A DNA stretch of 64,000 nucleotides from Toxotes chatareus (lineage: Eukaryota; Chordata; Actinopteri; Toxotidae): assembly GCA_016801885.1 (NCBI GenBank), contig CM028890.1, forward strand, positions 15,306,001 through 15,370,000. Direction: 5' to 3'. Shown here in pieces: positions 1 to 12,126 of the stretch. The position numbers and the translations under genes are program-made. The stretch's first letter is position 1; each line of letters begins with the position of its first letter. Below the pieces are notes generated by a model, which searched no databases, had not been told where the DNA came from, and saw nothing but the letters and a program-made list of their open reading frames with translations.

Positions 1-1390
1 ACGGCATGGAGAGAGGTTCCTTTTCTTCAGCACCAGATGTTAAAATAAATATGTGTCGGCTCATTAGATCAACTGTAACGAGTGACCATTTATATTAAAT
101 ATTTCCATCTACCTTCTATTAATCTACTGTTGCTTGAAAAGCAACCCAATAAATTAAGGTTGTATCATTGCAACTGCATGAGAAATAGTTGTCAAACATT
201 ACAGTTTGGATTGTTTTGTATTCACGTTGGCCACAATTGAGGTCTAAACTTATAATAAATGCAGGTTACTGTATGAGCTGAACTTAATTACCAGTTATTA
301 TTCCACACCTTAAACTACCTCTTGGTGAATAAACCTGTCAGCTTATTGCCAGATATTAGATTCGTTCCCTCACGTACTTGTGGATACGGAAAGTATAACT
401 AGCTTTAAAAGGTGATCATGTATCAGTAATGGCCCCAAAGAAGACAAAAAAAATCTGTTATTCCAGGTTCAGTAGGTCAGTGGATGTAATGTCATTATAA
501 ATCAGGAGTACATCTCATAATGACCCTTCCAGATTTAGTTGAGAGATGCGTAAGTACAGGCAACATTATAGTAATATATGTAGTTCTATAATATTCTTCT
601 GATATTTAAAAACAGAAAACAGCAACAGTCTTGATAGATCTCTGTGCGCTTACAGAGCTTAGCTAAGGGGACGATTTGTTTCCAAGTCACATAAAACTGA
701 TTAATCTTGGACTCACAGTTAGTCCATCTAATGAGGGAAAAATATAAATTGCAGGTAGCACACAAGTAAAAACAGAAACTAATCACACACTGTCCACATG
801 AATCACATGAAGTCCTACACACACTGCCGCAAACAAAGTCATCTGCAGGCTTTGTTTTCCCATTATATTTCCATTTCCTTTCAATTATACTGCCAGCTTA
901 ATTTGTTTTGTGTGAGAGAGAAAGTGAGTGATGGAGTGTGGATATTTGACAAATACTGGTTGACATTTTCATTATAACTACTATTCACAAATATCCACCA
1001 GTTCAGGCTTGGAAGTGGACGATAGTGGCAAAAGCTCTCCATCGCACTGGAAATAACCGTACAAAACCTGAAACTCAGTGCAATGCAGCACTCACTTTAA
1101 AAAGCCCCTCAGACAGACTGCGGGAGGAATGGTTGATTCATTTCAACCCTCAGTTAATATATAGCACACATAAATAAACATAAAGATGTATAAATAAATA
1201 CATTATGTTCACCACCTTTTTCTGCCTTCCGGCGGGAGCTAAACACATACACATAAATATTCATAAACACTCAGCTGCTGAACCACATTGTAAGCCCGTC
1301 CAGTGCAGTGACGGTCTGCAGTTGGCTGATGAACAGTGATTGCTATTCTGTGATTAAGTGATTACTAACTGCTAACCAATTCCCTCACTC

Positions 1391-1410
1391 TCACACACAC
1401 ACACACACAC
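1391..1410. repeat. (CA)n microsatellite
   Basis: Uninterrupted CA dinucleotide run of about ten units. Confidence 0.9.
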
Positions 1411-1714
1411 ATGCAGAGTGGGCTCCACTCCCTCTCAGACTGGTGACACACCTCATCAAACTGCGGCCGGTTATAAGTGGCGCTGACACGTGTGTTTGTG
1501 TGTCTTGTGTGAGTTGTCTGCCTGTGTTCATAATCATACCAGTGTGTGTGTCACTGTCTGTGCGGCAGCAGCGTGCCCAAACAGCATGTGGTGGTGGTCT
1601 GGTTTCCGCTCAGAGGGCTGTGAAGTGGCCCGATGAAAGCTCACACATGGTGGCGGTGAGACAAGCCTGATCGCCTGTCGGGACCACAGCGCTCAAATGG
1701 CTGGACGGAGAAGT

Positions 1715-1743
1715 TTCTCTCTCTCTCTCTCTTTCTCTCTCTC
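1715..1743. repeat. (CT)n tract
   Basis: Pyrimidine dinucleotide run with one TT interruption; the flanks are also C/T rich. Confidence 0.85.
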
Positions 1744-3460
1744 CCTCGCTTTTCTTTTCCCAGTTCCAACTCAATCAGGTGACTGAGAACATTCACACTT
1801 TTCAGCTGAACCTCCAGTTTCATCAGAGCCTGCTGTCCATGCTTCTTTCTACTGAGCTCATCTGAAGTCTCACTTGTGTTTTGGGCTTGAACACTTACAT
1901 GAGTAGATGAGAGAACTTACATCACGTGAACTCTTGTGCCTATGAAGACCCAAAAATTCTAATTCGCTTTCAAGGCCACCATGAGTAGTAGAATTTCCTT
2001 TCAAACTTTTCAAATTATTTTGATAGCTTCTGTTTTATTGTAGAAAAATAAGACATGAAGAGCATTTTCAGGTTGGATCCATAGAGGAGGAAGTGTAAAT
2101 TACTAAAGTAAATGTTTTGTTACAGCCACTAGGGGCACTAAGGCTAAAACATTTCAAATGCTAAATATTAATATTGAATCTAAAACTACTTGTATCTACT
2201 TTAAGTACAGACACGGGAGAGAAATTAAAGAGAAAAAAAACTGGATAAATGAGTGGAGAAACATAACAAATGCAGATGTTTTCACACAGGCCCGCAAGGG
2301 ATCACTGAATGGTTTGACGAGTCTGATGTGAATCATCTGTTCACAGGCAACAGACCGAAACCCAACATCTACAGGAGATAATACTAATGTTACAAAGCGC
2401 TCTCTGCCACCATCCTCAAATCCTTAAATGAGGAAATATGTGCTAGAATAATGGTGTTCATTTCTCCAGTGGGGTCCAGAGTCTCAGAATCTAACCCAAA
2501 GAAAACTAGAGTTCCTCTGGATGCTCAGCACTTACTGTGACACTTACAGTTGGTCTGCCCTTTAATTTGTCAAACATCAGTCCATTTAGGTAATTCACTG
2601 ATGCAGAATCTGAGGCTAACCAGTTTGCTCTGATCTCAGTGTAATGAATGCTAATGTGAATAGTAGCCTGAGGGACTATTTTAAACTCTTGATCTCAGTT
2701 CAGCTACAGCATGTGGGCATTCTGGATTCACAGAACACTGCACATAACACCTGTCTGTAGCAATGAATCATTAATATTATAATGCTTTTTTCTATTCTGC
2801 TACTAAACATGTAGTGTTTAAATTCACCACCCTCGCTTCTCACCTTTACAGAGACATCACCATCTGCAGTGACACACTCCACTGTACTCCCTCTTCTCTT
2901 CTCTTTATCCTCCTCATATGCTGTTTAGGTCTCTCATCTTTCTCCCACGTTGCCTTACACCTCTCTCCTCACTTCTCAGCAGTCACTTCCATCCCTCACC
3001 AGCCTCCCCATCTGAAATGACTCATTACTGTACAAGCCTCCTTCAAAATGCAAACCTCCTTTCTTCTCACCTCCCCGTCTCTCTCGTTTGCTTCTCCTTC
3101 TCACCTTTTTTTTTTTACCTGTCTTCTTTCTCTTACGTCTGTCTTTACTTCCTCTTTCCGTTCTCAGTCCCCTCATTCCCTCCGTTTTTTTCCATCCACA
3201 ACATCTTCTAACTCCTTCTGCCTCCATCCTCCATTTAGCTCTAATTAAGTTTTTTGTTTCCGTGTATTTCTGTTCATTCACCCCTTCCTTCCTCTCATGC
3301 TTTCTGCAGCCAAGAAGCATGACTCCCACCTCCTGTCTCTGTTTGTCTCAATGGTGTCCATCACAGAGTCAATGAGTCACGCTTCTGTTCACCCCTGCCC
3401 TGACTTAGCATGACATGACGTCAAAAAAAAGAATACATCCCAGTCCAGAGACTGCAAGAT

Positions 3461-3479
3461 ACACACACACACACACACA
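3461..3479. repeat. (AC)n microsatellite
   Basis: Perfect AC run of about nine and a half units. Confidence 0.9.
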
Positions 3480-3605
3480 GTCCATCCCCATTGACTAATC
3501 TGCTAGGTTCACGTCCATCATTAGCTCACTATTAAACAATAGGGAGCAGAAAGAACCAGCTGCAACCCACAACCAGCTGTGGTATTATTATCTCCCTGCT
3601 GGGTC

Positions 3606-3626
3606 TGTGTGTGTGTGTGTGTGTGT
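3606..3626. repeat. (GT)n microsatellite
   Basis: GT run of about ten units, ending in a GCGC step. Confidence 0.9.
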
Positions 3627-3730
3627 GCGCTCTTGCCAGTTTCTCAAAATACGTACACCTTAAAGCCTATATATACTTTTCCCAAATTCTGAGCTTTTGA
3701 TCATTTTCTGGCCGTCCTCCCTCATTTGAA

Positions 3731-3792
3731 GTGTGTGTGTGTGTGTGATGAGTGTGTGTGTGTGTGTGTGATGAGTGTGTGTGTGTGTGTGT
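3731..3792. repeat. compound (GT)n with regular GATGA interruptions
   Basis: Three GT blocks are separated by two identical GATGA interruptions about 22 bases apart. This suggests duplication of a block containing one interruption rather than independent point changes. Confidence 0.9.
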
Positions 3793-4737
3793 AGGCCTAT
3801 CTCCATAATTAGGGCAGACCAGCCACACATGGGTCTCCCCTGACACTTCCCCTCCAAGGTCTAAATATTCATGAGACTCTAAACGCTTTCATGAGCTCTG
3901 TAATTATGGCCAGAAAAGACGGAGAGAGACAAAGAGAAAGAGGGAGAGAGTGGGAGGCAGAGAAGGAAATTCCCTCACACTTTTTAAACACGGGCTGTCC
4001 CATAGTGTTATATTATATGGCAGACAATATCTGCGCTGTCAAGCAGTTCTGCCATCCTAGCCAGACTATTTCTAGAGTTGTAAGACCTGCTGACGATGGG
4101 TTTAACTGATTTAGGTGATCAAATTCTTATTTCAAGTAGTTGTGCATCACTTTTCTTGCTGAAACATCATTTTAATATCACCTTCTACATTTAACACAAC
4201 ACTCTGCCTTAGATTTTTCCTTTTAAATATACGGGAAGACTTGATGAGTTTGACATGGAGAGCTCACATCTCACATCAAACATTATTCAAACAAGCTCAT
4301 ACTGAAATTACTGTCTGCTGTTTTAATGTTTTAAGTTAAATATTGCTATATAGTGTTGCACTAATAATAAGTATGTGGATGCAATTCTCCTTGACAGCTG
4401 TGGACAGACGTTTCTTAGACTCGACAGTCCACAGAGTCAAACTCAGTAATCAGTTATGGCGCTACTTGTTTTTGTGATGACTTAAAAAAAAACAAAAAAC
4501 AAATTCCTTCTGTTTATTCCCATTTGATCTGAAAGTATCTGGCAGGTAGAGCTCTAACAGCGAGACCTCTGCAGCTCCCGAGCTCCATATTTCTTTTCAT
4601 CACGTTGCCCACTCTGGAGCGAGCGAGTCGCATATTAAGGACTTGATGTAAATCCCTCTCAGACCCAAGCCCTATCCAGATGATGTGTTTCACACTTCTG
4701 AAGCTACAGATTTCGTTACCAGGAAAGAACCTGGCTG

Positions 4738-4805
4738 TTAACCCCTATTTATGCTAAGCTAGGCTAACCAGCTGCTAGCTGTAGCTACATATTTACATAT
4801 TTAGT
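4738..4805. repeat. fragment of a fish interspersed repeat (TATTTATGCTAAGCTA type)
   Basis: The segment reads TATTTATGCTAAGCTAGGCTAACC followed by a GCTGCTAGCTGTAGCT-like stretch. I recognise this as the recurring tail of a dispersed repeat found in many percomorph introns. The name and class are not known to me, and only the end of the element is visible. Confidence 0.45.
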
Positions 4806-6536
4806 AGTATAGCAGTCAGTGCTGACATGTTGAACTTACTGCATTATAGATATTTTGGTCATAATGCTAAGGTCATTACAGTCCTTGGTTTCCCCACAAG
4901 CGTCACAGCACTGGGTTCATTCCCTTTAAAGCCTGAGGATAAATCTAATATCACATCTAACATTACTGCGAATATAATGTGTGGTAACCAGGCCTTAGAG
5001 TGCTGTCTGGTCTATTTTTGGTTTTATGAGTAAATAGATGGAGAAGCCAGAGAGGATTCCTGTTACAAAAACACTTTGAGAGATGATACGTGACAACACT
5101 CCTGGGCTTTCAAAGAGTTTCTGGCAGGAAATTCTTTTGTTTCCCCTTTAAAATAATAATTAAAAAAAATTATGTAACCTCCAGCCAGACACTTCTACTC
5201 AGGGTCTATCAGAGAAGTGAATACTCTGTTATTTTACATTCAATCGCATTTTTGCCGAAGCGGTAACATGCCTGCTTTACATTCCAGGAAGAGTCAGTTG
5301 ATTTTGTTCAACTGTAAAAGCCATCATAAAGCCAAAAACTCCCCGGCAGACTGCAACATGGGGCAGCCGATTCAGAGCTGATTGTCCCAGCACTGAAACA
5401 TGATGACGCTGCACTGACACACACAGTAACAGGAAAAGAAACATTTCATTATTGAGGAGACACACACACACAAACTCACATGCAAACAAACACGTGGACA
5501 CTGAATCACCGCAAAATGACAAATGAGCCAGAGCACGGCACCTCAGACTCTTCATCATTTAAATGTAAATGAGAGCACCGCTACTCTCCTTCATGCAGCC
5601 CTCTTTACTATCCAGGAAGCAAAAGATAAAGCAAACTTCCAATCAGATCAGACAAGATGTTAGACGAGATGATTGAGAATGACAGGAAGCCAAATGATGC
5701 GTGGCAGGACAGGACACAAAGAGGTGAAATGAGCTAAGATGACAGGGATTACAGTGAGCGGACATTAGCTGGGTCCAACTCCACTGTTGGTTCATCAGGC
5801 TGCATTCTCCCCGAGGGGGGTTTTGATTAACGGCTTGCTGCTGTAGTCCTTCCTAAACAAATTGACGCACATCAAGCAGGATCAGCCTCGCCCTGATGAA
5901 CTGATGAGCAAGCTAAAACACCAGCAGAAACACCAGGAAAGTTGCACACAGCGACTGGTTCTCGGTAGCACATGACCCTCTAAATTCATCTGTCACTCAC
6001 CGTAATGGCAGGCACCAGGAGGAGAACTGCCCGTATTACTGTAAATTACACTCATTACTTGAGTTTTTTCCCCTTCATCGTAACGGCCTCTGTGAGTCAC
6101 CAGTGAGCCATCAGCAGGGGCAAAACACTGCCTACACACATAAACACAAAAGTGCGTAAACATACACACAACTTGGACACTGGGTTTAGATACTAAGCAC
6201 CTGTCACGGGCAGGAGGAACACATCGTCTTCATGTTTGTTTATCTCTGCAGGAGCTGATGTCATTGACTTCAGAGCGTAGCGCTGCATCAGAGTGTTGTT
6301 TTCCCTGAGTGACATCTGTGTATTTGTGCATATGTGAGTGTGTCCACGAGTGTGTCCCCGAGTGTGTCTGCGTGCATTTTTGTCAGCTCAGCAGTCTATC
6401 ACTGACTTAACAAAAGGCTGCTGAATATAAATCTATTCCCACTCCATCTGCCAGTGTAGGATGCATACATTTACATGGTTATCCAAGGACAGAAAGATAG
6501 ACATGACTAATGGCAGTGGCGAGACAGATGGGCAGA

Positions 6537-6566
6537 CTGGATGGATGGATGGATAGATAGATAGAT
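6537..6566. repeat. (GGAT)n/(GATA)n microsatellite
   Basis: Tetranucleotide run that changes from GGAT to GATA units. It directly abuts the repeat-like sequence that follows, as expected of a microsatellite seeded at a retroelement or MITE edge. Confidence 0.85.
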
Positions 6567-6632
6567 TTCATGCAATCCATTCGGTAGTTGTTGGGATATT
6601 TCAGTCTGGACCAAAATGGTAGACCAACAGCC
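6567..6632 (+). repeat. fish interspersed repeat fragment (TTGTTGGGATATTTCAGTCTGGACC type)
   Basis: The stretch includes GTAGTTGTTGGGATATTTCA followed by GTCTGGACCAAAATGGTAGACC. I know closely similar wording from a short dispersed repeat in many perch-like fish. Family assignment is from memory and needs a repeat library. Confidence 0.5.
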
Positions 6633-6633
6633 T

Positions 6634-6825
6634 CTCAGGTGTGAGGATTTGATGCTTGTTGTTACCTTATGTGATAGTAAAATGAATATCTTGAATATCA
6701 ATGTCACTTTCAGGTCTGTGAAGTTGTGATGGGATATTTTTCACTGTTTTCTGACATTTTACTGACAAAATTATGAACGATAATCAATGTTGATGCATGA
6801 AAATATCTGTGAGTTGCAGCCTGAG
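6634..6825 (+). repeat. copy A of a MITE-like fish repeat (GATTTGATGCTTGTTGTTA family)
   Basis: This shares the order and wording of blocks with the copy at 9,060-9,330: a GGATTTG.TGCTT start, a TGATAGTAAAATGAATATCTT middle, a block with TTTTTCACTGTTTTCTGACA, and an end in GAGTTGCAGCC. The intact family is recalled as starting and ending with GCTGCAAC-type inverted termini and carrying many ATTAATCGATT blocks, which would fit a non-autonomous DNA transposon. This copy lacks the left end. Confidence 0.6.
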
Positions 6826-9059
6826 TTACATACATAGACAGACTGATCCAAATGATTTTACCGCACCAATTTCACACTTCGCTCATGCTTGCCAAAATGT
6901 GACTCTCACCATGAGAAACACAGCGCTCTGTGATATATTTTGTGCCTTGATTTAGTCAAATTTGAGGCTTCACAGGTTCACATCTTTGAACCTGCTTCCT
7001 GTGGTACTCCACTGTGGCACACAACAGGGAGGCAGGGAAATAAAGTAATTAAAAATAATGATGGCTGATGGAAAGCAGCTCATACTGACTACAAAATGTT
7101 GCCTGTCTTGTCACCAAATTGCCTCGTGTGTCACTGAAGGATGAGCACGGTGACACACTGGGAACCGAGCAGAATGCAGATGAGCAATATGCCTGGCAAC
7201 TGACACGAAATGGACCTAAAAACCAATTTAAAATTCTTTTCTGTGATGTAGATGTTGATTAATTGATGGGCTGTAACACTGAGTCATCTCCTGGGTTAGT
7301 GTTGCTTTTGTAGGTCGCCCCGAAAAAGTCGTCCATCTCTCCATCACTGCATTTAAATTAGCACTCTGACATCACTTGCACCCGTCTGTAGAGGGATTAC
7401 ACCAACATGCTTCGGACAGAACTTGCACTATCTCAGTTTACGGATTTTTAAGACTCCATACATAATGCCAGGCAGTGTCTGTTCAGTTTAAGTAGCAGTG
7501 ACAGGGTGTGATAAGACACAGCTGAGTTAAAAACCCTTATCTGGCCTACGAGCCGAATCCCATCTGCCTCTCTGCTCACACTGACTCATAATGCCGCTTA
7601 CTAGTCCCTCTGGAGGGATAAAGGGGAGAAGGGGAGATTTTTAAAAAGGGGGAGAAAAAGCAGGAAATAAAGACAGAGAGAAAACAGATTAGGAGGGAGA
7701 GGGCTGAACGGGCGAAGGAGGAGAGAGAGAAATGTCTAAAAGGGTGTACAATAAGACTAGAAAAGGCTACATTTTTGGAGGAAAACTTCGCTCACCCTTG
7801 AAACTGCAGGTACAAGCAGCTGAAAATGTTTTTAAAAGCTTTAAGCGTCATTTGAAGTGTTTTCACAGAAAGCGTTCCAACCGTTAATTTCAAGCTGAAG
7901 CCCCGTCAGCAGTTGAGCTGTTTGTATGTAAGCAGTGGAAAGTAGTTGAACAAACATCTGAAAACCAAAAACAGCTTAAATTTCTATGAGGGAAAGAAGA
8001 ACAGGCAGAGCAAGGATGAGGAGAGGAGGGAAGAAGTGGAGACGATGAATGTGACAAACACAGCGTGAGAAACATGGGGGGAACAAGACAAGTTGCAGGG
8101 GAAGTAGTGTGGAATCAGAAGAAGAATGAGGATGTGGGGATGTAAGGATAAAAGATGAAAGGGAAGGAAAAAAAAAGAGACACAGGTGGTGAGGAGGGGA
8201 GATGCTGGTGAGCAGCCTGATCTCCCATAGTGCCCGGCTGGTCAGATCCAGCAGACAGATAAATGACCCCCTGTCAGCATTACAATGCTCCATCCCGTCC
8301 TCCTCCTCCATCTCTCTCCATCCCTCCATCTCTCTCCCCACTGGCCACCCCCACCTTATCTCGACAGGTCATCCATCAGCCAGCAGGCTCCGCCTACCAC
8401 CACTCCACACACACACACTTTTTTCCCCCTATTACTTGTTAGTCAACCAAATGAAGCAATGTTGCACCTGGCACATTTGAGGAGGGAGCGAGTACCAAGT
8501 TCATGTTTCCACTGTTCCCCCCTTCCCTTCTTGTCATCTTTCCTACAGTCGCACTCATCCTGTTCATTTCCCAGATCCATCTGCTCTTTCTCCCTCCTCT
8601 TCATCCTCTTTCCTGCGCTCTCTCCTTCCCTTCTCCCATGCCCGTCTCTTCCACTCCATCTCCATGTACTCCTCTTCCCTCTCCTCCCCTCCCTGCTCTT
8701 ACCATCTGCTCTCCATTTTCGGTGTCCTTGTCACCTTACCCATCTCAGCCGAGTACATGTCAAGGCCACAGAGAGAAACGATCACTCTCAGACTACTCCA
8801 AGGAAAGGCGCTGTCACTTCTCAAAAACTCAATCCAGTTTAGCATTTCTATAAAACTATACTTCTCTAAAACAACTACGAGTATTAGAGAAACACTTCCT
8901 GTGGCAGCTCTATCGGAATATTAAGTGTCTCCAGCCTTCTGCAGTTTGTCATTAGAAAACCAACATTTTGTTTAAAAATCACTTTCTGCTTTATCAGATA
9001 ATGTTTTGCACAGTTTGATAGTACAATGGGTTTTAACTCAGTATTTTTTTTCTTAAAAT

Positions 9060-9330
9060 GCAACAATTAGTCAATTAACCAATCAACAGAAAATTAATCA
9101 AATGCGTTGATCTGGTGCTTTTCTTTGTCACATCTGATTATAAACTGAATGTTTTTGAAGTTTGGACTGTTTGGTAAATAAAACAAGTAATCTGAACACA
9201 TCATCTTTGGCTTTAGGAAATTACAGCAGAAACCTTTCACCATTCTCTACAGTTTATGGACAAGCTGATTAATCAAACAATTTATTGGCAGATTAATCAA
9301 TAAAGAAAACAACTGTCAGTTGCAGCTCTT
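9060..9330 (+). repeat. copy B of the same MITE-like fish repeat
   Basis: Begins TGCAACAATTAGTCAATTAA and ends with AGATTAATCAATAAAG followed by CAGTTGCAGCTC, so TGCAAC is inverted at the two ends. Internal blocks match copy A in the same order and orientation. Repeated ATTAATC units are characteristic of this family. It is more complete than copy A but clearly old and diverged. Confidence 0.65.
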
Positions 9331-9402
9331 ATTTGATCTTTCCTGTTTTATATATAATAATAAATGTGTAATAAATTAAAATTATAATATGTGATAATAG
9401 GG

Positions 9403-9405
9403 CAC

Positions 9406-9436
<31 letters not shown>

Positions 9437-9454
9437 AATTTTTTTTTTTTTTTT
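9403..9454. repeat. (TA)n followed by interrupted poly-T
   Basis: About seven TA units run into a 16-base T tract, then AA, then another T tract of about 16 bases. Confidence 0.9.
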
Positions 9455-9538
9455 GGTTGAGCAACTCACAACTTAGACATATCCAACGATAATAACGATA
9501 AATAAATTGTATTCATAAGATACTGAATGCATTACATG

Positions 9539-9540
9539 AC

Positions 9541-9569
<29 letters not shown>
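9539..9569. repeat. (CA)n microsatellite
   Basis: Perfect CA run of about fifteen units, one of the longest in the window. Confidence 0.92.
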
Positions 9570-9571
<2 letters not shown>

Positions 9572-9653
9572 TTTAAGCAATACAAAGACTGTGATGTCAA
9601 ATGAAGACGAGGTAACACAGTAAAACCACAGAAGAAACCATGTGAAAACGCAG

Positions 9654-9685
9654 ACGCGCGCGCGCACACACGCACACGCGCACAC
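9654..9685. repeat. alternating (GC)n/(CA)n tract
   Basis: Strictly alternating purine-pyrimidine sequence rich in CG steps, merging into CACACGCACACGCGCACAC. This is the composition that favours left-handed DNA. It lies about 270 bases from a promoter-like segment. Confidence 0.85.
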
Positions 9686-9949
9686 CCAGGTACACTGCGT
9701 GAACATGTCTTCCTGAGGATTTCTAATGTAAGCGGTGAGAACTTTATCAGACTACAATTACAAAGCAAGAGACGGCGAACTAAAAGTGATTATATAGAGA
9801 GAAAGTCGTTAAATTCAAACTCATGCCATTAGCCAACCGTCTAAAATGCAGTGTAGATACTTTATGAAGGAAAACAGTATTCCGTTACAACTACACATAA
9901 CCCAGTGCTCCAAATCCTGTTCATCCGGTGTAAACAGAGAAACACTCAC

Positions 9950-10150
9950 CGAACAGAAACTCTAGTCGCAACCAAACGACACTTCCCTCCGAGGATTTCA
10001 GAAGTACCGAGGCTTGTTCTCTTCTCTGTTGACGGTAACAGCGTTATTCCAGCGGTGTTTCATGTGTTTCGCTCATGTAGCGACGGGTCCTTTGTTGCAG
10101 TAAAGAGCAGCTCAACACATCCAGGCAGCCAGGGACCGATGCTGAGTGTC
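9950..10150 (-). other. putative 5' UTR exon of a leftward gene
   Basis: On the minus strand this segment is CG-containing and ends at 9,950 in TGTTCG followed by a consensus donor GTGAGTG. No long frame starts in it, so it would be a non-coding first exon joined to exons beyond the left edge. The 5' limit is only estimated from the CCAAT boxes. The gene cannot be named from this window. Confidence 0.4.
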
Positions 10151-10169
10151 CATTTACTCCGCACAGCGA

Positions 10170-10225
10170 GCGCTGATTGGCCGCTTCCATCACAACACAG
10201 CGTTCTGCTCCGATGCTATTGGCTA
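10170..10225 (-). promoter_or_regulatory. twin inverted CCAAT boxes of a putative minus-strand promoter
   Basis: ATTGG occurs at about 10,176-10,180 and again at 10,218-10,222, giving two CCAAT boxes on the minus strand about 40 bases apart. They sit just upstream of the exon-like segment that ends with a GTGAGTG donor. Paired CCAAT (NF-Y type) spacing is common in TATA-less promoters. Strand and use are inferred. Confidence 0.4.
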
Positions 10226-10249
10226 AGGCTGAAATGGTGCGTTCAAGTT

Positions 10250-12126
10250 CCGCTCGTAGGTTCCCGTTACGAATGTGTCAATTTCGTGCATACCAGTAAT
10301 ACCACTATTGATACAACAGTTGTTACCAATATTACTAGTACTAGTAATAATCGCATGATAGAATTCACAACTAAACGTGAAAAAACTTGTGTTTATTTTT
10401 TGAGAAACGTATTCTGTAATGGTATGCTTACTACTTTATTTTCATTATATGCATTAAATTTAACATCCTCCAAATCATATATGAACTTGTCCACTTCCAC
10501 TGCTTTCATTTCTTATCCTTTAACTAAGAGTTGATTTGCTATCAGTGATTACACAAAAACTTACCCTGACACAAGTCAATTGACAACAATATATACAATT
10601 TGACAGTTTCAACTCCTCTCAGTGTTTGAACTTCAGTTCAATCTTCAACTCTTCTTGGAACTTTGACTTCTGCCGAGATTGAAAATTCAGCTTTGCTTCT
10701 ACCAAAACTTCCTGCAGAGTTTCTATTTTAGCAGCACACAAATCTTACTTACTATATTTCAACTACCTTCAACTTCTCTCACTATTTCATTTATTTCAAA
10801 TGTCTAAACAGCAATTTTACAGCAACAGGCACAGGTTACTTTTTCAATAACATTTCCCAGTCAGATCTGCTCTATGTGGTGCTGCTATCTCAGCCAGGTC
10901 CCATGAAAGATTGTTTTTGATCAGTGTGAAGCCCTTTTCAGATTTGACAAAAATGTATAATAGATCTTTATGTTATTACTGTAGTTGTATTATATATATT
11001 AAGATTATTATTTACCTTCTAAAGAGTAGCCCCTAATCTCTTCTACTTTGTTTCACTACTGCGTCTTTTTGTACTCTCTCAGTAAAAAGCGATTTCCGGA
11101 GTTATTACTGGTATTTCCGACATCACTTGAAGGTATCATTATCCCCATGCTTTATTTGTCTGTTCTTGTGTACATGTCGGACTGTGGACTCCAGCAGAAT
11201 CTTCATCACTAAGCAAATCGACGGGCTGTTAAGTGGAAGTCAAGTGAGATGTTTAACCGCAAAATCAATAGACTCACCTTCTGTAAAATCTGAAATTCAG
11301 GCTTTTTGTGTTTGTTTAAGTAAAACAAAGCAAGACTCATTGATTTGCATCGAGTTGTAAACGGGGCAGTGTGTTTTCTGTTTGTGCTGAACAGCCTTAA
11401 CAGCCGCACTTCATAATCAATACAAACTAATGTCAGGGTCATTTTTATGTAAGTCACCAAGCACAACATGTATGATGATGGATTATTCCTATTTCCATCT
11501 ACCCACATTCATCGATTAGTTCTGCTGTAGGTATAACACGTGCATTATCGAGAGCTTAGCAGAAATCGATGCTTTTATTGGCCTCTAATATTCGAGCACG
11601 ACAATGATCGTGAAATTATGCCTAAGGTGTAAATTTGTGTGTGTGGGGGGGGTAATTCTCTCGTTTTTTTCCGAAACGACTTATTTAATTAATTGAAGTT
11701 GTAAGTATTCCTTATTGCACTGTGGAGAGCTGAAAACCGAAATCAGTGAACTCAGTAAATTAAACCTGTGCACTGATCAAATATATCAGGAGCTATTTGG
11801 CTCCTCCTGCTGGTGCTAGTAGGTAAAAACAAACAGTTCAAGGGACTTCATGCTGTCTTCTTAAACATTTTAACACAATAACACTGAAGCACATTTCTGA
11901 ACAGTTCTGTCATTGCTTGTAATTTACAAAATAGAAGCTGGTACCCATACCCACACTTTGTGTCTTCATTTATTGTAAGTGTATAGACAGTATACCTTTT
12001 TCTGCATTTTACCCTACTATGTCGGTACACAGATGTTATATATACTGTGTGCATACAATAGTGCATATTAATATGTAAACACATTTTTTAAAAAAAGGCT
12101 GATAGAACTATAGTTGCAAATGAATT
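10250..12126. other. AT-rich intergenic stretch, nothing recognised
   Basis: I see no conserved coding frame, RNA gene or repeat family here, only AT-rich sequence. The long frame running from about 9,905 to 10,534 crosses the promoter-like segment and has no recognisable protein content. Confidence 0.5.

Larger units (their letters stand above)
1..9530. other. non-coding stretch with simple and interspersed repeats
   Basis: No open frame here reads like a conserved protein. The longer frames, for example around 8,285-8,842 and 2,918-3,375, are translations of pyrimidine-rich low-complexity DNA. The stretch holds several CA/GT microsatellites, a CT tract, fragments of fish interspersed repeats and a long poly-T. 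If the promoter-like segment near 10 kb is real, this is probably the first intron of a leftward gene whose coding exons lie outside the window. That placement is inference. Confidence 0.5.

Noticed and set aside
8285..8842. 185-codon plus-strand open frame
   Set aside because: Translation of pyrimidine-rich low-complexity DNA (Ser/Pro/Leu/His only), with competing open frames on the same strand.
9905..10534. 209-codon plus-strand open frame
   Set aside because: It runs across a promoter-like CG-rich segment and then AT-rich DNA. The product has no domain and its second half is Thr/Ser/Asn-rich, typical of random AT-rich sequence.
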